A stretch of 64,000 nt of DNA from Thioclava dalianensis (GTDB lineage Bacteria > Pseudomonadota > Alphaproteobacteria > Rhodobacterales > Rhodobacteraceae). Shown piece after piece: positions 8,281-16,955 of the stretch. The notes under the pieces are model-generated. The model had not been told where the DNA came from and searched no databases. It worked only from the letters and a program-made list of their open reading frames with translations. The position numbers were made by a program, and so were the translations under genes. Location of the stretch: contig NZ_JHEH01000014.1 in the NCBI RefSeq assembly GCF_000715505.1, forward strand, positions 28,459-92,458. The letters are read 5' to 3'. Within the stretch, counting starts at the first letter, position 1. Each line of letters begins with the position of its first letter.

Positions 8281-9219
8281 ATGGAAGAGCTTGCGTTGAA
8301 TGAAGCGGACGACGCCCTGCTCGCGCGGGTCGCTTGGCTGTATTACAATGACGGCCTGACGCAGAGCGAAGTCGGCCATCAACTCAACCTCTCGCGGATC
8401 AAAGTGTCGCGGCTGCTCGATGCGGGGCGCGCCTCCGGGCTGATCGAGGTGCGGATCAATTCGCGCCAGCAGGGCTGCCTCGAGATCGAGACGCGGCTGC
8501 AAGAGCGGTTCCGCCTCAAGGATTGCCGCGTGATCCCCGACAGCACCGGCGCAGATATCGACGCACGGATCGGGCAGGCCGCGGCGACCTTCCTGATGCA
8601 GAAACTCAATCCGGGCGACAGCCTCGCGGTTGGCTGGGGCGCGACCGTATCCAACGCGATCCGCGTGCTCGGCCATGTCGTGCATGAGCGCCGCATCGAG
8701 CTGTTTTCCCTGACCGGCGGCGTGCAGACCTATGTGCAGGGGATGCGCGAGGCGCATTGGGATCGCACCCCCAACATCATCCCCGCGCCGCTCGTCGTCT
8801 CAACCCCGGAACTGGCCGCCGCCCTGCTGCGCGAGCCTGCGATCTCGTCGCTGCTCAATCAGGCGATTGCAGCGGATTACAAGCTCGTAGGGATCGGCGG
8901 CATCTCAGAGCAAGCGACCGTCGTGTCGCAAGGCTACATCACCGCGGGCGAGATCGAGCCCTTGCGCCGCAGCGGTGCGCGCGGCGATGTGCTGTGCCGG
9001 TTCTACGACCGGACCGGGCAGGACATGGAACTGCCACTGCATGAGCGCGTGATCGGCGTCGACCTCGTCCAATTGCGCGATTGCGAGCAGGTGATCGGCG
9101 CGGCGGGCGGGCCGAACAAGGTGACCCCGATCCTCGCCGCGTTGCGCGGCCAAATTCTCGATATTCTGGTGACAGATGAGGCAACTGCGCTGTCCCTTCT
9201 CGATGCCGCGGAGGACTGA
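8281..9219 (+). CDS. lsrR: SorC/LsrR-family transcriptional regulator
   Basis: 312 residues. The ATG at 8281 has GGAGG ten bases upstream; a GTG at 8251 lies inside the operator and is less likely. The N-terminal helix-turn-helix is LARVAWLYYNDGLTQSEVGHQ followed by LNLSRIKVSRLLD (residues ~15-50). The rest is a SorC sugar-binding domain (VGWGATVSNAI, IGGISEQATVVSQGYI, GAAGGPNK). In enteric bacteria LsrR represses lsr genes until phospho-AI-2 binds. The same logic is expected here because lsrK, whose product makes that ligand, starts two bases after this gene stops. Confidence 0.88.
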   Translation: MEELALNEADDALLARVAWLYYNDGLTQSEVGHQLNLSRIKVSRLLDAGRASGLIEVRINSRQQGCLEIETRLQERFRLKDCRVIPDSTGADIDARIGQAAATFLMQKLNPGDSLAVGWGATVSNAIRVLGHVVHERRIELFSLTGGVQTYVQGMREAHWDRTPNIIPAPLVVSTPELAAALLREPAISSLLNQAIAADYKLVGIGGISEQATVVSQGYITAGEIEPLRRSGARGDVLCRFYDRTGQDMELPLHERVIGVDLVQLRDCEQVIGAAGGPNKVTPILAALRGQILDILVTDEATALSLLDAAED

Positions 9220-9220
9220 T

Positions 9221-10750
9221 ATGCGCTATTTCCTCGCTTTTGATGCCGGAACCGGGAGCGGACGCGCCGTCCTCTTCGACGAGACCGGCGCCGAGATCGC
9301 AACCGCCGGACAGGAATGGTGGCACGCAAGCGATCCACGCTATCCCGGATCGATGGATTTCGACACGCAAGGCAATTGGACAGCCCTGGCGCGCTGCTGC
9401 CGCGAAGTGATCACCAAATCGGGTGTCGACCCCAAGGCCATCGTCTCGGTCAGCGCCACTTCGATGCGCGAAGCCTTCGTGCTTCATGATGAGAGCGGTG
9501 CGGAAATCTGGGCCTGCGCGAATGTCGATGCGCGCGCCGATGCCGAGGTCCGCGAACTCAAGCGGGACTATCCGGGGCTGGAGGAAGACATCTATGCGCG
9601 CTCGGGCCAGACCTACGCGCTTGGCGCCCTGCCCCGGCTGATCTGGCTGCGCCGCCACATGCCGCAGATTCTGGAGCGGACGCGGGCGCTGACGATGCTC
9701 TCGGATTGGGTGCTGTATCGGCTCTCGGGAGAGCTGACCTCCGAGCCCTCAAATGCCGGGACAACCGGGCTGATCGGACTTGCCGATCGCCGGGTGCTGG
9801 CCGATGCGATGGACAAACTGGGGCTGCGCTCCGATATCTTCCCGCGCAGCGTGGTGACGGGCGAATGCGTGGGCACCGTAACCGAAGCTGCAGCCGAGCA
9901 GACCGGACTTGCGCCGGGCACGCTGGTTGTGGCGGGTGGTGGGGATTGCCAGATCGGCGGGCTGGGGCTGGGCATCGTTGAGGATGGCGATTGCGCGGTG
10001 CTGGGCGGGACGTTCTGGCAGCAGGTGGTCAATGTGCCGCTGACCCTCACCGATCCCAGCATGAAGCTGCGGATCAACCCGCATGTGGTCCCTCACCTCA
10101 ATCAGGCCGAGGCGATCAGCTTTTTCACCGGAGCCGCGATGCGCTGGTTCCGCGATGCCTTCGGGCAAGGCCGGGGCTATTCCGAGCTGGAAGCCGCTTC
10201 GAAAGACATACCGCCCGGCGCGCATGGGATCATCCCGATCCTGTCCGATGTGATGCGCTACAACGAGTGGATTCACGCAGCACCGTCGCTGCTGAATCTC
10301 TCGCTCGATCCCGAGAAATCCGGCCCCGCCGCGATCTTCCGCGCGCTTCAGGAAAACGCGGCAATCGTTGCGCATCGCAACCTTGAGGCCGTGTTTGACC
10401 TGACCGGCCAGCGCCCGGCGCGCATCGTCTTTGCCGGGGGCGCGTCGAAATCCCCGCATTGGTCGCAGATCCTTGCGGATGTGACAGGCCTTCCGGTCGT
10501 GACCTCCAAGGTCAAGGAAGCCACCGCATTGGGTTGTGCTGCAGCCGCTGCCACCGGAGCGGGCCAATTCGGCTCGCTGATGGAAGCGGGGGCTGCATGG
10601 TCTTGCATCGAGGATAAATACGAACCGAACCGCGCCTTGCGCGATCTCTACGACGCAGCAGGCACACGCTGGGCGCGCGCCTATGCCGCGCAACGCGAAT
10701 TGGTTGCCGAGAGCGTGACCCAATCCATGTGGCGTGCACCGGGCACGTAA
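9221..10750 (+). CDS. lsrK: Autoinducer-2 kinase LsrK (FGGY family)
   Basis: 509 residues. The ATG at 9221 is preceded by GGAGG inside the end of lsrR. The FGGY-carbohydrate-kinase fold is shown by the N-terminal phosphate loop FDAGTGSGRAVLFD (residues 6-18). Further motifs are SATSMREAFV (~80), VAGGGDCQIGGLGLG (~240) and IVFAGGASKSPHWSQILADV (~405), the ATP/adenosine site. The length and the GTGSGRAV start fit LsrK, which phosphorylates DPD/AI-2 on entry and so traps it in the cytosol. It is translationally close to lsrR and lsrG. Confidence 0.88.
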   Translation: MRYFLAFDAGTGSGRAVLFDETGAEIATAGQEWWHASDPRYPGSMDFDTQGNWTALARCCREVITKSGVDPKAIVSVSATSMREAFVLHDESGAEIWACANVDARADAEVRELKRDYPGLEEDIYARSGQTYALGALPRLIWLRRHMPQILERTRALTMLSDWVLYRLSGELTSEPSNAGTTGLIGLADRRVLADAMDKLGLRSDIFPRSVVTGECVGTVTEAAAEQTGLAPGTLVVAGGGDCQIGGLGLGIVEDGDCAVLGGTFWQQVVNVPLTLTDPSMKLRINPHVVPHLNQAEAISFFTGAAMRWFRDAFGQGRGYSELEAASKDIPPGAHGIIPILSDVMRYNEWIHAAPSLLNLSLDPEKSGPAAIFRALQENAAIVAHRNLEAVFDLTGQRPARIVFAGGASKSPHWSQILADVTGLPVVTSKVKEATALGCAAAAATGAGQFGSLMEAGAAWSCIEDKYEPNRALRDLYDAAGTRWARAYAAQRELVAESVTQSMWRAPGT

Positions 10751-10772
10751 GACAAAATGAGAGGATTTCTGA

Positions 10773-11081
10773 ATGCTGATTCAACTGGTGAATATCAAAG
10801 TGCAGCCGGGCACCCGCGAGACGTTTCTCGAAGCCTTCAAGATCAATTGCGACGGCACCCGCGAAGAGCCGGGCAATCTGCGCTTCGACCTGCTGCACGA
10901 CCCCGAGGACGCGAATAATTTCTTCGTCTATGAAATCTTCAAAAGCGATGACGCGCTCGAAGATCATCGCAAGACCGCCCATTATCAGAAATGCGTGGCC
11001 ATGATCGATCCGATCACCATCGGCGGTCGCTCGAAGACCTATTTCGAGCCGGTCCTGGTGCAGGGCGTCGCGCAGGACTAA
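10773..11081 (+). CDS. lsrG: Phospho-AI-2 isomerase LsrG (ABM-fold)
   Basis: 102 residues of the antibiotic-biosynthesis-monooxygenase fold. The N-terminus (MLIQLVNIKVQPGTRETF), the stretch EPGNLRFDLLHDPED, FFVYEIF and the HYQKCV segment align residue by residue with enteric LsrG. LsrG converts phospho-DPD (P-HPD) to 3-hydroxy-5-phosphonooxypentane-2,4-dione, removing the LsrR inducer. The ATG follows GAGAGG. It is the last gene of the rightward arm. The next enzyme, LsrF, is missing from the cluster. Confidence 0.88.
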   Translation: MLIQLVNIKVQPGTRETFLEAFKINCDGTREEPGNLRFDLLHDPEDANNFFVYEIFKSDDALEDHRKTAHYQKCVAMIDPITIGGRSKTYFEPVLVQGVAQD

Positions 11082-11375
11082 CTCCGAGACCCGACGGCCA
11101 AGCCACGCGAAGCGCCGCGACGATGTCAAACCCGATATCGTCGCGCAAGCGCGCGCGCATCTCCCCTCACGCCGCTTCTGCGGGCCGCTCGACGCACAGC
11201 CGCGAGACGGCCCTTGTCGCGTTGGATAATGGCAGGGCGGCGCAAAACGTAGGGGGAGCTGAGGCGCGACCAGTCCGCCCTTTGCGACCTTTCACAGCTG
11301 CGTCCGGCGCGCTGTCGCAATCACGACTGACCCAAACAGATCAACGCTGTCCGCCGCATCATAGAAAGAAGGAAA
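11082..11375. other. Gap between lsrG and tRNA-Arg
   Basis: About 290 bases without a supported gene. One stem-loop (GCGACGAT at 11117-11124 with ATCGTCGC at 11137-11144) lies 35 bases after lsrG. It has no T-tract, so I do not call it a terminator. Confidence 0.5.
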
Positions 11376-11452
11376 TGGCGGACCCGGAGCGATTCGAACG
11401 CCCGACCCCTTGATTCGTAGTCAAGTGCTCTATCCAGCTGAGCTACGGGTCC
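11376..11452 (-). tRNA. tRNA-Arg (anticodon ACG)
   Basis: A complete cloverleaf on the reverse strand. The acceptor stem is GGACCCG/CGGGTCC with discriminator G and an encoded CCA (11376-11378). The D-arm is GCTC-AGCTGGATA-GAGC. The anticodon stem CTTGA/TCAAG encloses loop CTACGAA, giving anticodon ACG. The T-arm contains GTTCGAATC. Genomic ACG is normally edited to ICG and reads CGU/CGC/CGA codons. Confidence 0.97.
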
Positions 11453-11549
11453 GTTGGGGGCGATTTAGCGGGCGTGGCGGGGCGTTGCAAGGGCAAAAAC
11501 CCGCGAATTCCGAAAATCGTCGGGAAATGTCGCTCTGGGCGCGGCGCGC

Positions 11550-12974
11550 TCAATCCTCGTGGGGGGGATGCTTGTCCGTGCTGCACAGCAGACCCTCGGC
11601 GGAGGGCAGAAACAGCCGGAACTCGGTCCCCGTCTCATCGGTCCGCACAAGATCCAGACGACCTCCGTGACCGCGGATCAGCTCGGCGGCGATGGCCAGA
11701 CCCAGCCCGGTCCCACCGCGCCGCACACCGCCGGAGAAAGGCTTGAAGAGATGCTCGCGAGCCCGCTCGGGCAGGCCCGGCCCTGTGTCCTGCACCCGGA
11801 TCCACCAGCCTTCTACGGTTTCCCCCGCTCCGACCTCGATCGTGCCGGGCTTGCCGGTGGCCTCGATCGCCTGACGCGCATTGCGCACAAGATTGTTGAG
11901 TACGCGGTAGAGCTGCTCGCGATCCGCCCGAATCACGAGATTCGGCGGTACATCGGCGAGCAGATCGACCAGCGGGTTCTCTGCCGGGTGCTCCTCATTC
12001 TCAAGCACCTCCTGCGCCAGCTCCGCCAGCATGAAGCGTGACAGCGTCGGCGGCGGCTCCTCGGCCTTGCCGAAGGCGAGCGTGGTCTCACACAGGTTGA
12101 TCGCGCGCTCGATGGAGCCGGTCAGCTTGGGCGCCGCCCGTTTCACGCCGGGATCGTCCGAGCTTTCCATGCGATCCGCGAAAAGCTGCGCGGTCGTGAG
12201 GATATTACGCAGATCGTGGCTGATCTTGGCCACCGCTTGCCCAAGCTGGGCCAAGCGCTCTTTCTGGCGCAGCGAGGCAGTGAGCTGCTTTTGCATCGAG
12301 GCCAGCGCCTCTTCGGCCACGCGCAACTCTTCCACGCTCGCCTCGGGCGAAATGATGCGCCGCGCATCCTCGGGCGCCTCGGCGTAAGACGCCATATGCG
12401 CCACCAGCCGCTTGATCGGCACCACCATCAGGCGGCGCACCAAGAAGAACAACAATAGCGCCGTGATCACCGAGAACACCGCCGAGATCGACAGCAGCCG
12501 CAGCCCGTATTCGACCATCGCAATGCGCATCGGCTCTGTGGCCAGCGTCACCTCGATCACGATCCCACCCTGCTGCACGGGTTCGCCCAAAACCCGGATC
12601 ACATTGTTATCCGAATCAAAGAGCGCATGGACTGCGTCTCGTATCCGAGTCCACTCGGTCGAATTGCGCAGATCATAGGTTTCGGTGACCGGCGAGGGAA
12701 TCGGGGAGGACAGAACAAGCTGGCGCACGGCATTGCGCCGCAACACAACGTTGAACACACCTGCGTTCGACAGCAGTTCTTTTTCCAGATTGGGCTCGAT
12801 CGTGGTGTTGGTGGTCAGCAGCGCAAGCGACGCGATCTGCGCACGCTCAAGGCGCGTGAGCAGGTAATCCTCGCGGAAATTTGCCAAGCCGGGCAGCAGA
12901 ATCAATGCCTCCGCCAGCACGACAAACACCGTCGTCAGGATGAGAAAACGCCCGGAAAGTGTATTTACCGCCAT
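11550..12974 (-). CDS. Orphan membrane sensor histidine kinase
   Basis: 474 residues from 12974 (MAVNTLSG); an ATG at 13007 would add 11 residues. A membrane helix at residues ~10-30, a periplasmic sensor region of ~130 residues and a second helix ([17 protein letters not shown], ~165) precede a HAMP linker. The H-box [14 protein letters not shown] (~255) carries the phospho-accepting histidine. The N-box [11 protein letters not shown]1 box DTGPGLP and G2 box [10 protein letters not shown] complete a HATPase_c domain. No response regulator is adjacent. It lies between tRNA-Arg and the rpmH operon and reads away from rpmH. The signal is unknown. Confidence 0.88.
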   Translation of the reverse strand: MAVNTLSGRFLILTTVFVVLAEALILLPGLANFREDYLLTRLERAQIASLALLTTNTTIEPNLEKELLSNAGVFNVVLRRNAVRQLVLSSPIPSPVTETYDLRNSTEWTRIRDAVHALFDSDNNVIRVLGEPVQQGGIVIEVTLATEPMRIAMVEYGLRLLSISAVFSVITALLLFFLVRRLMVVPIKRLVAHMASYAEAPEDARRIISPEASVEELRVAEEALASMQKQLTASLRQKERLAQLGQAVAKISHDLRNILTTAQLFADRMESSDDPGVKRAAPKLTGSIERAINLCETTLAFGKAEEPPPTLSRFMLAELAQEVLENEEHPAENPLVDLLADVPPNLVIRADREQLYRVLNNLVRNARQAIEATGKPGTIEVGAGETVEGWWIRVQDTGPGLPERAREHLFKPFSGGVRRGGTGLGLAIAAELIRGHGGRLDLVRTDETGTEFRLFLPSAEGLLCSTDKHPPHED

Positions 12975-13159
12975 CCGCCTATCACTTGTACAAGCCCCCA
13001 AGGCCACCAGTTCTATGCATCTTTACGCCTCACACTGCCGGTGACGCAACCGCAAGCGCCCGGAGGCGAAATTAAGCGCCTCTCGCAAAACGCAAAACCC
13101 CGTGACGCATCACGTTTTGACCCGCAGACGCAAAAAGGCAAAAAAAAGCATCCGCAGAA

Positions 13160-13188
13160 TTGACTTGCAGGGACCGGGTCGCTAGAGA
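13160..13188 (+). promoter_or_regulatory. Sigma-70-type promoter of rpmH
   Basis: TTGACT (13160-13165), a 17-base spacer and TAGAGA (13183-13188) make a near-ideal housekeeping promoter 66 bases before the rpmH start, as expected for a ribosomal-protein gene. The 150 bases upstream of it contain A-rich stretches and no gene. Confidence 0.75.
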
Positions 13189-13253
13189 CCGGGCTTCGAA
13201 TAACAGCAGGTCTCGAATCCACGCATTCAGGGGCCGCAACCGGAGTGACCAGG

Positions 13254-13388
13254 ATGAAACGCACGTTCCAGCCGTCGAACCTCGTTCGCGCACGCCGTCA
13301 CGGGTTCCGTTCCCGTATGGCGACCAAGGCCGGCCGCAAGGTTCTTAACGCCCGCCGCGCCAAGGGCCGTAAATCTCTGTCGGCATAA
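13254..13388 (+). CDS. rpmH: 50S ribosomal protein L34
   Basis: 44 residues, beginning [18 protein letters not shown] and ending [11 protein letters not shown]. This is the universally conserved, arginine- and lysine-rich L34 sequence at its normal length. A short AGGA site precedes the ATG. It is followed by rnpA, yidD and, further on, yidC, the classic alphaproteobacterial order. The gene is too short for a simple length-filtered ORF scan. Confidence 0.98.
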   Translation: MKRTFQPSNLVRARRHGFRSRMATKAGRKVLNARRAKGRKSLSA

Positions 13389-13534
13389 GCCGACGAGAGC
13401 TTTAAACTGGCTCGATGACGCCGCCGGAGGCGCTCGTGGCCGATCTTCAGGATCGGTATGCGGGTCGCATCCCGGCGGTTTGCTCATGTCGGGGTGTCGA
13501 ATGTCTTGCGTTGCGCTGCTGAGGATCTGAACCG

Positions 13535-13978
13535 ATGGCCGCAATCCGCTCGCATCTCCCGGACCGTCCAATCGCGGTTCTGCGCCAGCGCAGTGAATTC
13601 TTGCGCGCGGCCGTGACCCAGCGCAAGGGCATGCCGGGCTTTTTGCTGCAGGCGCGCCTGCGCGATCCCGCGGAACCGGTCCCGCCCGGCCTGATCCGCA
13701 TTGGCTTTACCTGTTCGAAGAAGCTCGGCAACGCTGTGGCCCGCAACCGGGCGAAGCGGCGGCTTCGCGAGATTGCGCGCGCCGTCTTGCCAGAGGCTGG
13801 TCGCCCGGGCTGGGATTACGTACTCATCGGACGCCCCGAAGCCACTGCCACCCGCGATTTCGCAGCGCTCTGCACCGATCTGGGGGAAGCGCTGAACGTG
13901 ATCCACGACCTGCCCATCGAGCCGCGCCGTCCCCGAGGCCGCAAACCGGGCGCCAAACCGCGCAAGGTGGCCTCATGA
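13535..13978 (+). CDS. rnpA: Ribonuclease P protein component
   Basis: 147 residues. RnpA assists the RNase P RNA in removing 5' leaders from tRNA precursors. The signature is RIGFTCSKKLGNAVARNRAKRRLRE (residues ~55-79), with the RNR box that binds RNase P RNA. The C-terminal ~25 residues are a basic Pro/Arg/Lys tail. It follows rpmH and its stop overlaps the yidD start by 4 bp (ATGA). Confidence 0.95.
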   Translation: MAAIRSHLPDRPIAVLRQRSEFLRAAVTQRKGMPGFLLQARLRDPAEPVPPGLIRIGFTCSKKLGNAVARNRAKRRLREIARAVLPEAGRPGWDYVLIGRPEATATRDFAALCTDLGEALNVIHDLPIEPRRPRGRKPGAKPRKVAS

Positions 13979-14259
13979 GCCCTCTCGCCCATATCCTATC
14001 GCTGCCCGTGCAGGCCTATCGCCTGTTGCTGAGCCCTTGGATCGGACATGGTTGCCGCTTCCAACCGACCTGCTCGGCCTATACGCTGGAGGCGCTCGAG
14101 CGCCATGGCGGGCTGCGCGGCAGTGCGCTTGCCCTGCGGCGCATCGCCCGCTGCAACCCTTGGGGCGGGCATGGCTATGACCCGGTGCCCGGCGCCGACC
14201 CGCAATTCGACGCGACCCATCGTTGCGACGCTCACCGCAAGGACGACCCCGATGCTTGA
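13975..14259 (+). CDS. yidD: Membrane protein insertion efficiency factor YidD
   Basis: 94 residues. The family signature is complete: [31 protein letters not shown] (residues ~16-46) and [18 protein letters not shown] (~60-78), with the conserved cysteines. YidD is a small cytosolic-face protein that helps YidC insert membrane proteins. It overlaps rnpA by 4 bp and ttcA by 8 bp. Confidence 0.95.
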   Translation: MSPLAHILSLPVQAYRLLLSPWIGHGCRFQPTCSAYTLEALERHGGLRGSALALRRIARCNPWGGHGYDPVPGADPQFDATHRCDAHRKDDPDA

Positions 14260-15133
14260 CGACGAAGACAGCCCGATCCACCCGCTCTTCGCAGGCGCCC
14301 CCGCGAGCACGGAGTTCAAGAAGCTGCGCAAGCGCATCGTGCGCGAGACCCGCGAGGCGATTGAGCAATACGGGATGATCGAGCGCGGCGCGAAATGGCT
14401 CGTCTGCCTGTCGGGCGGCAAGGACAGCTACACGTTGCTCGCGGTGCTGCACGAGCTGCAATGGCGCGGGCTTTTGCCGGTCGAGCTGCTGGCGTGCAAC
14501 CTCGACCAGGGCCAGCCGGGCTTTCCTGCGACCGTGCTGCCCGAGTTTCTGGACAAGATGGGCGTGCCGCACCGGATCGAGTATCAAGACACCTATTCGA
14601 TCGTGATGGACAAGGTGCCTGCCGGCCGCACCTATTGCGCGCTCTGCTCGCGGCTGCGGCGCGGCAATCTCTATCGGATCGCGCGCGAAGAAGGCTGCTC
14701 TGCGGTCGTGCTGGGTCATCACCGCGACGACATCCTTGAGACCTTCATGATGAACCTCTTCCACGGCGGCAGGCTGGCGACAATGCCGCCCAAGCTGGTG
14801 AACGAAGAGGGCGATCTGTTCGTCTATCGCCCGCTCTCTTTCGTGGCCGAGGCCGATTGCGAGAAATTCGCCCGTGCGCTGAATTATCCGATCATTCCCT
14901 GCGATCTGTGCGGCAGTCAGGACGGGCTGCAGCGCCAACAGGTCAAGCAGATCCTCGACGGCTGGGAAAAATCCGCTCCGGGCCGCAGACAAAAGATGTT
15001 CCGGGCGCTGATGAACACCCGTCCCTCGCATCTCTGCGATACCGGGCTGTTCGATTTCGCAGGGCTGACCCGCCGCACCGCCGAACCCGAAGACCTTAGC
15101 GACAAATGTCCGGATTTACGCCAGCTGGATTAA
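14252..15133 (+). CDS. ttcA: tRNA 2-thiocytidine(32) synthetase TtcA
   Basis: 293 residues. TtcA uses ATP and an Fe-S cluster to thiolate cytidine 32 of certain tRNAs. The PP-loop [16 protein letters not shown] is at ~52. The paired cysteine motifs [10 protein letters not shown] (~130) and CDLCGSQ (~218) bind the cluster. [27 protein letters not shown] is also diagnostic. The start at 14252 (MLDDED) lies within the end of yidD, so the two are probably coupled. Confidence 0.95.
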   Translation: MLDDEDSPIHPLFAGAPASTEFKKLRKRIVRETREAIEQYGMIERGAKWLVCLSGGKDSYTLLAVLHELQWRGLLPVELLACNLDQGQPGFPATVLPEFLDKMGVPHRIEYQDTYSIVMDKVPAGRTYCALCSRLRRGNLYRIAREEGCSAVVLGHHRDDILETFMMNLFHGGRLATMPPKLVNEEGDLFVYRPLSFVAEADCEKFARALNYPIIPCDLCGSQDGLQRQQVKQILDGWEKSAPGRRQKMFRALMNTRPSHLCDTGLFDFAGLTRRTAEPEDLSDKCPDLRQLD

Positions 15134-15207
15134 CCGCTCACTGACATATTCCCTTTAGCCTGCAGCGCAATCGGCCCCTTGGGGCCAGTCTGTGCGAGGT
15201 GGGAACG

Positions 15208-16767
15208 ATGGCGATGAACCAAGGAATGCGGCTGTCTGGGCGCGGCGCATCGTCCAAGCCTGCGGCGGGGCCCGTGCTGCTCCGCCGGGAATTGGTGGTA
15301 TTCCTGCCCGCCGTGGCGCTCGCGGGGCTTTGGTTCGGGCTTGAGGGCCTGCTGCTGCTGGGCCTGACCGCGCTGCTTGTGGCGTGGATGACGCGGCCCT
15401 TGCCCCCGCCCGCGCTGACGCCAGAGGCCGCGCGCGATCCCGTCACCGGGCTGCCTCTGCGCGCAGAGGCCGAGGCGATCATGGAAAGCTATCTCACTGA
15501 GGCCATGGTCACTGAGCGCCGCACGGCCTGCATCGTTGTGGGCTTCGATGCGCCAGAGCTGCTGTTGCGCCAAATGCCCCGATCCAGCTTCGAGGACGTC
15601 ATGCAACGCAGTGCCGAACGGCTCTCAGGCATGCTGCGCGACTCCGACCGGCTGGCCTGGCTGGAGGAAGCCCGCTTTGCGGTGATGCTGCGCCCCTCGC
15701 CCGCGCTGGATCAAGAAGCACTGATCCAGCTTTCCGCCAAGCTACAGACCGCGTTCGAGACACCGATTTCGCTGGGCTCCCATGCGGTACAGCCGACCTG
15801 CCACATTGGCTTTTGCCGAATGGATCTCGCCCCTTCCGCAGGCGGATCCGCCCTGATCCGTGCCGCCTGCACCGCTGCGAGCGAAGCTGCGCGCAACGGC
15901 CACAGCGCCATCCGCTCCTACTCGCGCGCGATCCAAGACGCTGCAAAACGACGCTCAGAGCTGGAGCGAGAGGTGATCGGTGCGCTGGAAAACGGTCAGA
16001 TCCGCGCGTTCTTCCAGCCCCAACTCTCGACCGATACAGGCGCAATCTCGGGGCTGCAGGCGATCCCCCGCTGGCTGCACCGAAAACGTGGGATGCTGAC
16101 CGAAAACGACATTCTGTCCGCCGTCAAAGCTGCGGATCTGGAGACCCGCTTCGCCGAGGTGATGCTGTTGCAGGCCCTCAGCGCGCTGCGCGATTTCGAC
16201 AGTGCAGATGTCGATTACGGCCCGGTTTCGCTGCCGCTTTGCACCGGGCTGCTGCGCAATCCGAAACTCGTCGATCGCTTGAAATGGGAGTTCGACAGGT
16301 TCGAAATCGGTGCCCAGCGGATCTGCTTGATCGTGCATCAGGACGCTTTGGCGCAGCACGACGACGCCACAATCGCCGACAACCTTGCCCGGATCGACGC
16401 CCTGGGCTGCCGCATCGAGCTGGCGATGGGCTGCGACGGCCCGATCTCCGCGCCCATGATTCGGCGCGCCAAGGCGCATCGCCTGTGCATCCACCGTGCC
16501 TTCATTGCCCGGATCGATCAGGACCCCGAACAACAACGCATCGTCGCCGCTATAATCGCGCTCAGCGAAGGGCTGGGGGTGCAAACCGTGGGTGATGGCA
16601 CGAAAAGCCTTGGCGAACATGCGCTGCTCGGTCAGCTCGGCTGCAATCTTGTCCAAGGACCGGCCGTTGCCCCGCCAATCCCGCTTGAAGAGCTCGGTGA
16701 CTGGTCCCGGCAGCACCGCACCAAGCTCGATGCGACTCCCCGCATCGACAGCTCGGGACGGATCTGA
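15208..16767 (+). CDS. Membrane GGDEF/EAL-type protein with both catalytic motifs degenerate
   Basis: 519 residues from the ATG at 15208 (a GTG at 15199 is in frame). Two hydrophobic helices (residues ~28-62) precede a GGDEF-like domain that begins DPVTGLPLRAEAEAI. Where GGDEF should occur the protein has WLEEARFAVML, so the active half-site is lost. The following EAL-like domain starts LEREVIGALENGQIRAFFQPQ, as in real EAL domains, but EAL is replaced by QAI (SGLQAIPRW). Later metal ligands are also changed (LIVHQD, ELAMGCDG). I infer a non-enzymatic c-di-GMP sensor or a protein-interaction scaffold. It lies between ttcA and yidC on the same strand. Confidence 0.8.
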   Translation: MAMNQGMRLSGRGASSKPAAGPVLLRRELVVFLPAVALAGLWFGLEGLLLLGLTALLVAWMTRPLPPPALTPEAARDPVTGLPLRAEAEAIMESYLTEAMVTERRTACIVVGFDAPELLLRQMPRSSFEDVMQRSAERLSGMLRDSDRLAWLEEARFAVMLRPSPALDQEALIQLSAKLQTAFETPISLGSHAVQPTCHIGFCRMDLAPSAGGSALIRAACTAASEAARNGHSAIRSYSRAIQDAAKRRSELEREVIGALENGQIRAFFQPQLSTDTGAISGLQAIPRWLHRKRGMLTENDILSAVKAADLETRFAEVMLLQALSALRDFDSADVDYGPVSLPLCTGLLRNPKLVDRLKWEFDRFEIGAQRICLIVHQDALAQHDDATIADNLARIDALGCRIELAMGCDGPISAPMIRRAKAHRLCIHRAFIARIDQDPEQQRIVAAIIALSEGLGVQTVGDGTKSLGEHALLGQLGCNLVQGPAVAPPIPLEELGDWSRQHRTKLDATPRIDSSGRI

Positions 16768-16955
16768 TCGCACCCGCCCCAGCGCCGCTCCCGACGCCGC
16801 GGGCGCCATCCACCCCGCCAAACGACAGAAGAAAAGGACCTCAAAGCGCCTCATTCGGCCCTCGCCCTGCGAATTGACCGGAAAATGGCTTGACCTTTGG
16901 CCCCCCCTTCTGTTGAACCTCCCCATCTTTGGGCAGGCTGGTGGATTCCGTCTTC

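Noticed and set aside
2251..11081. Rhamnose catabolism as the identity of the lsr-like cluster
   Set aside because: The aldolase resembles RhaD, but the binding protein has the AI-2 contact residues. LsrK- and LsrG-type enzymes are also present, and no rhamnose isomerase or mutarotase is encoded.
11117..11144. Hairpin after lsrG as a terminator
   Set aside because: An 8-bp stem but no T-tract follows on either strand.
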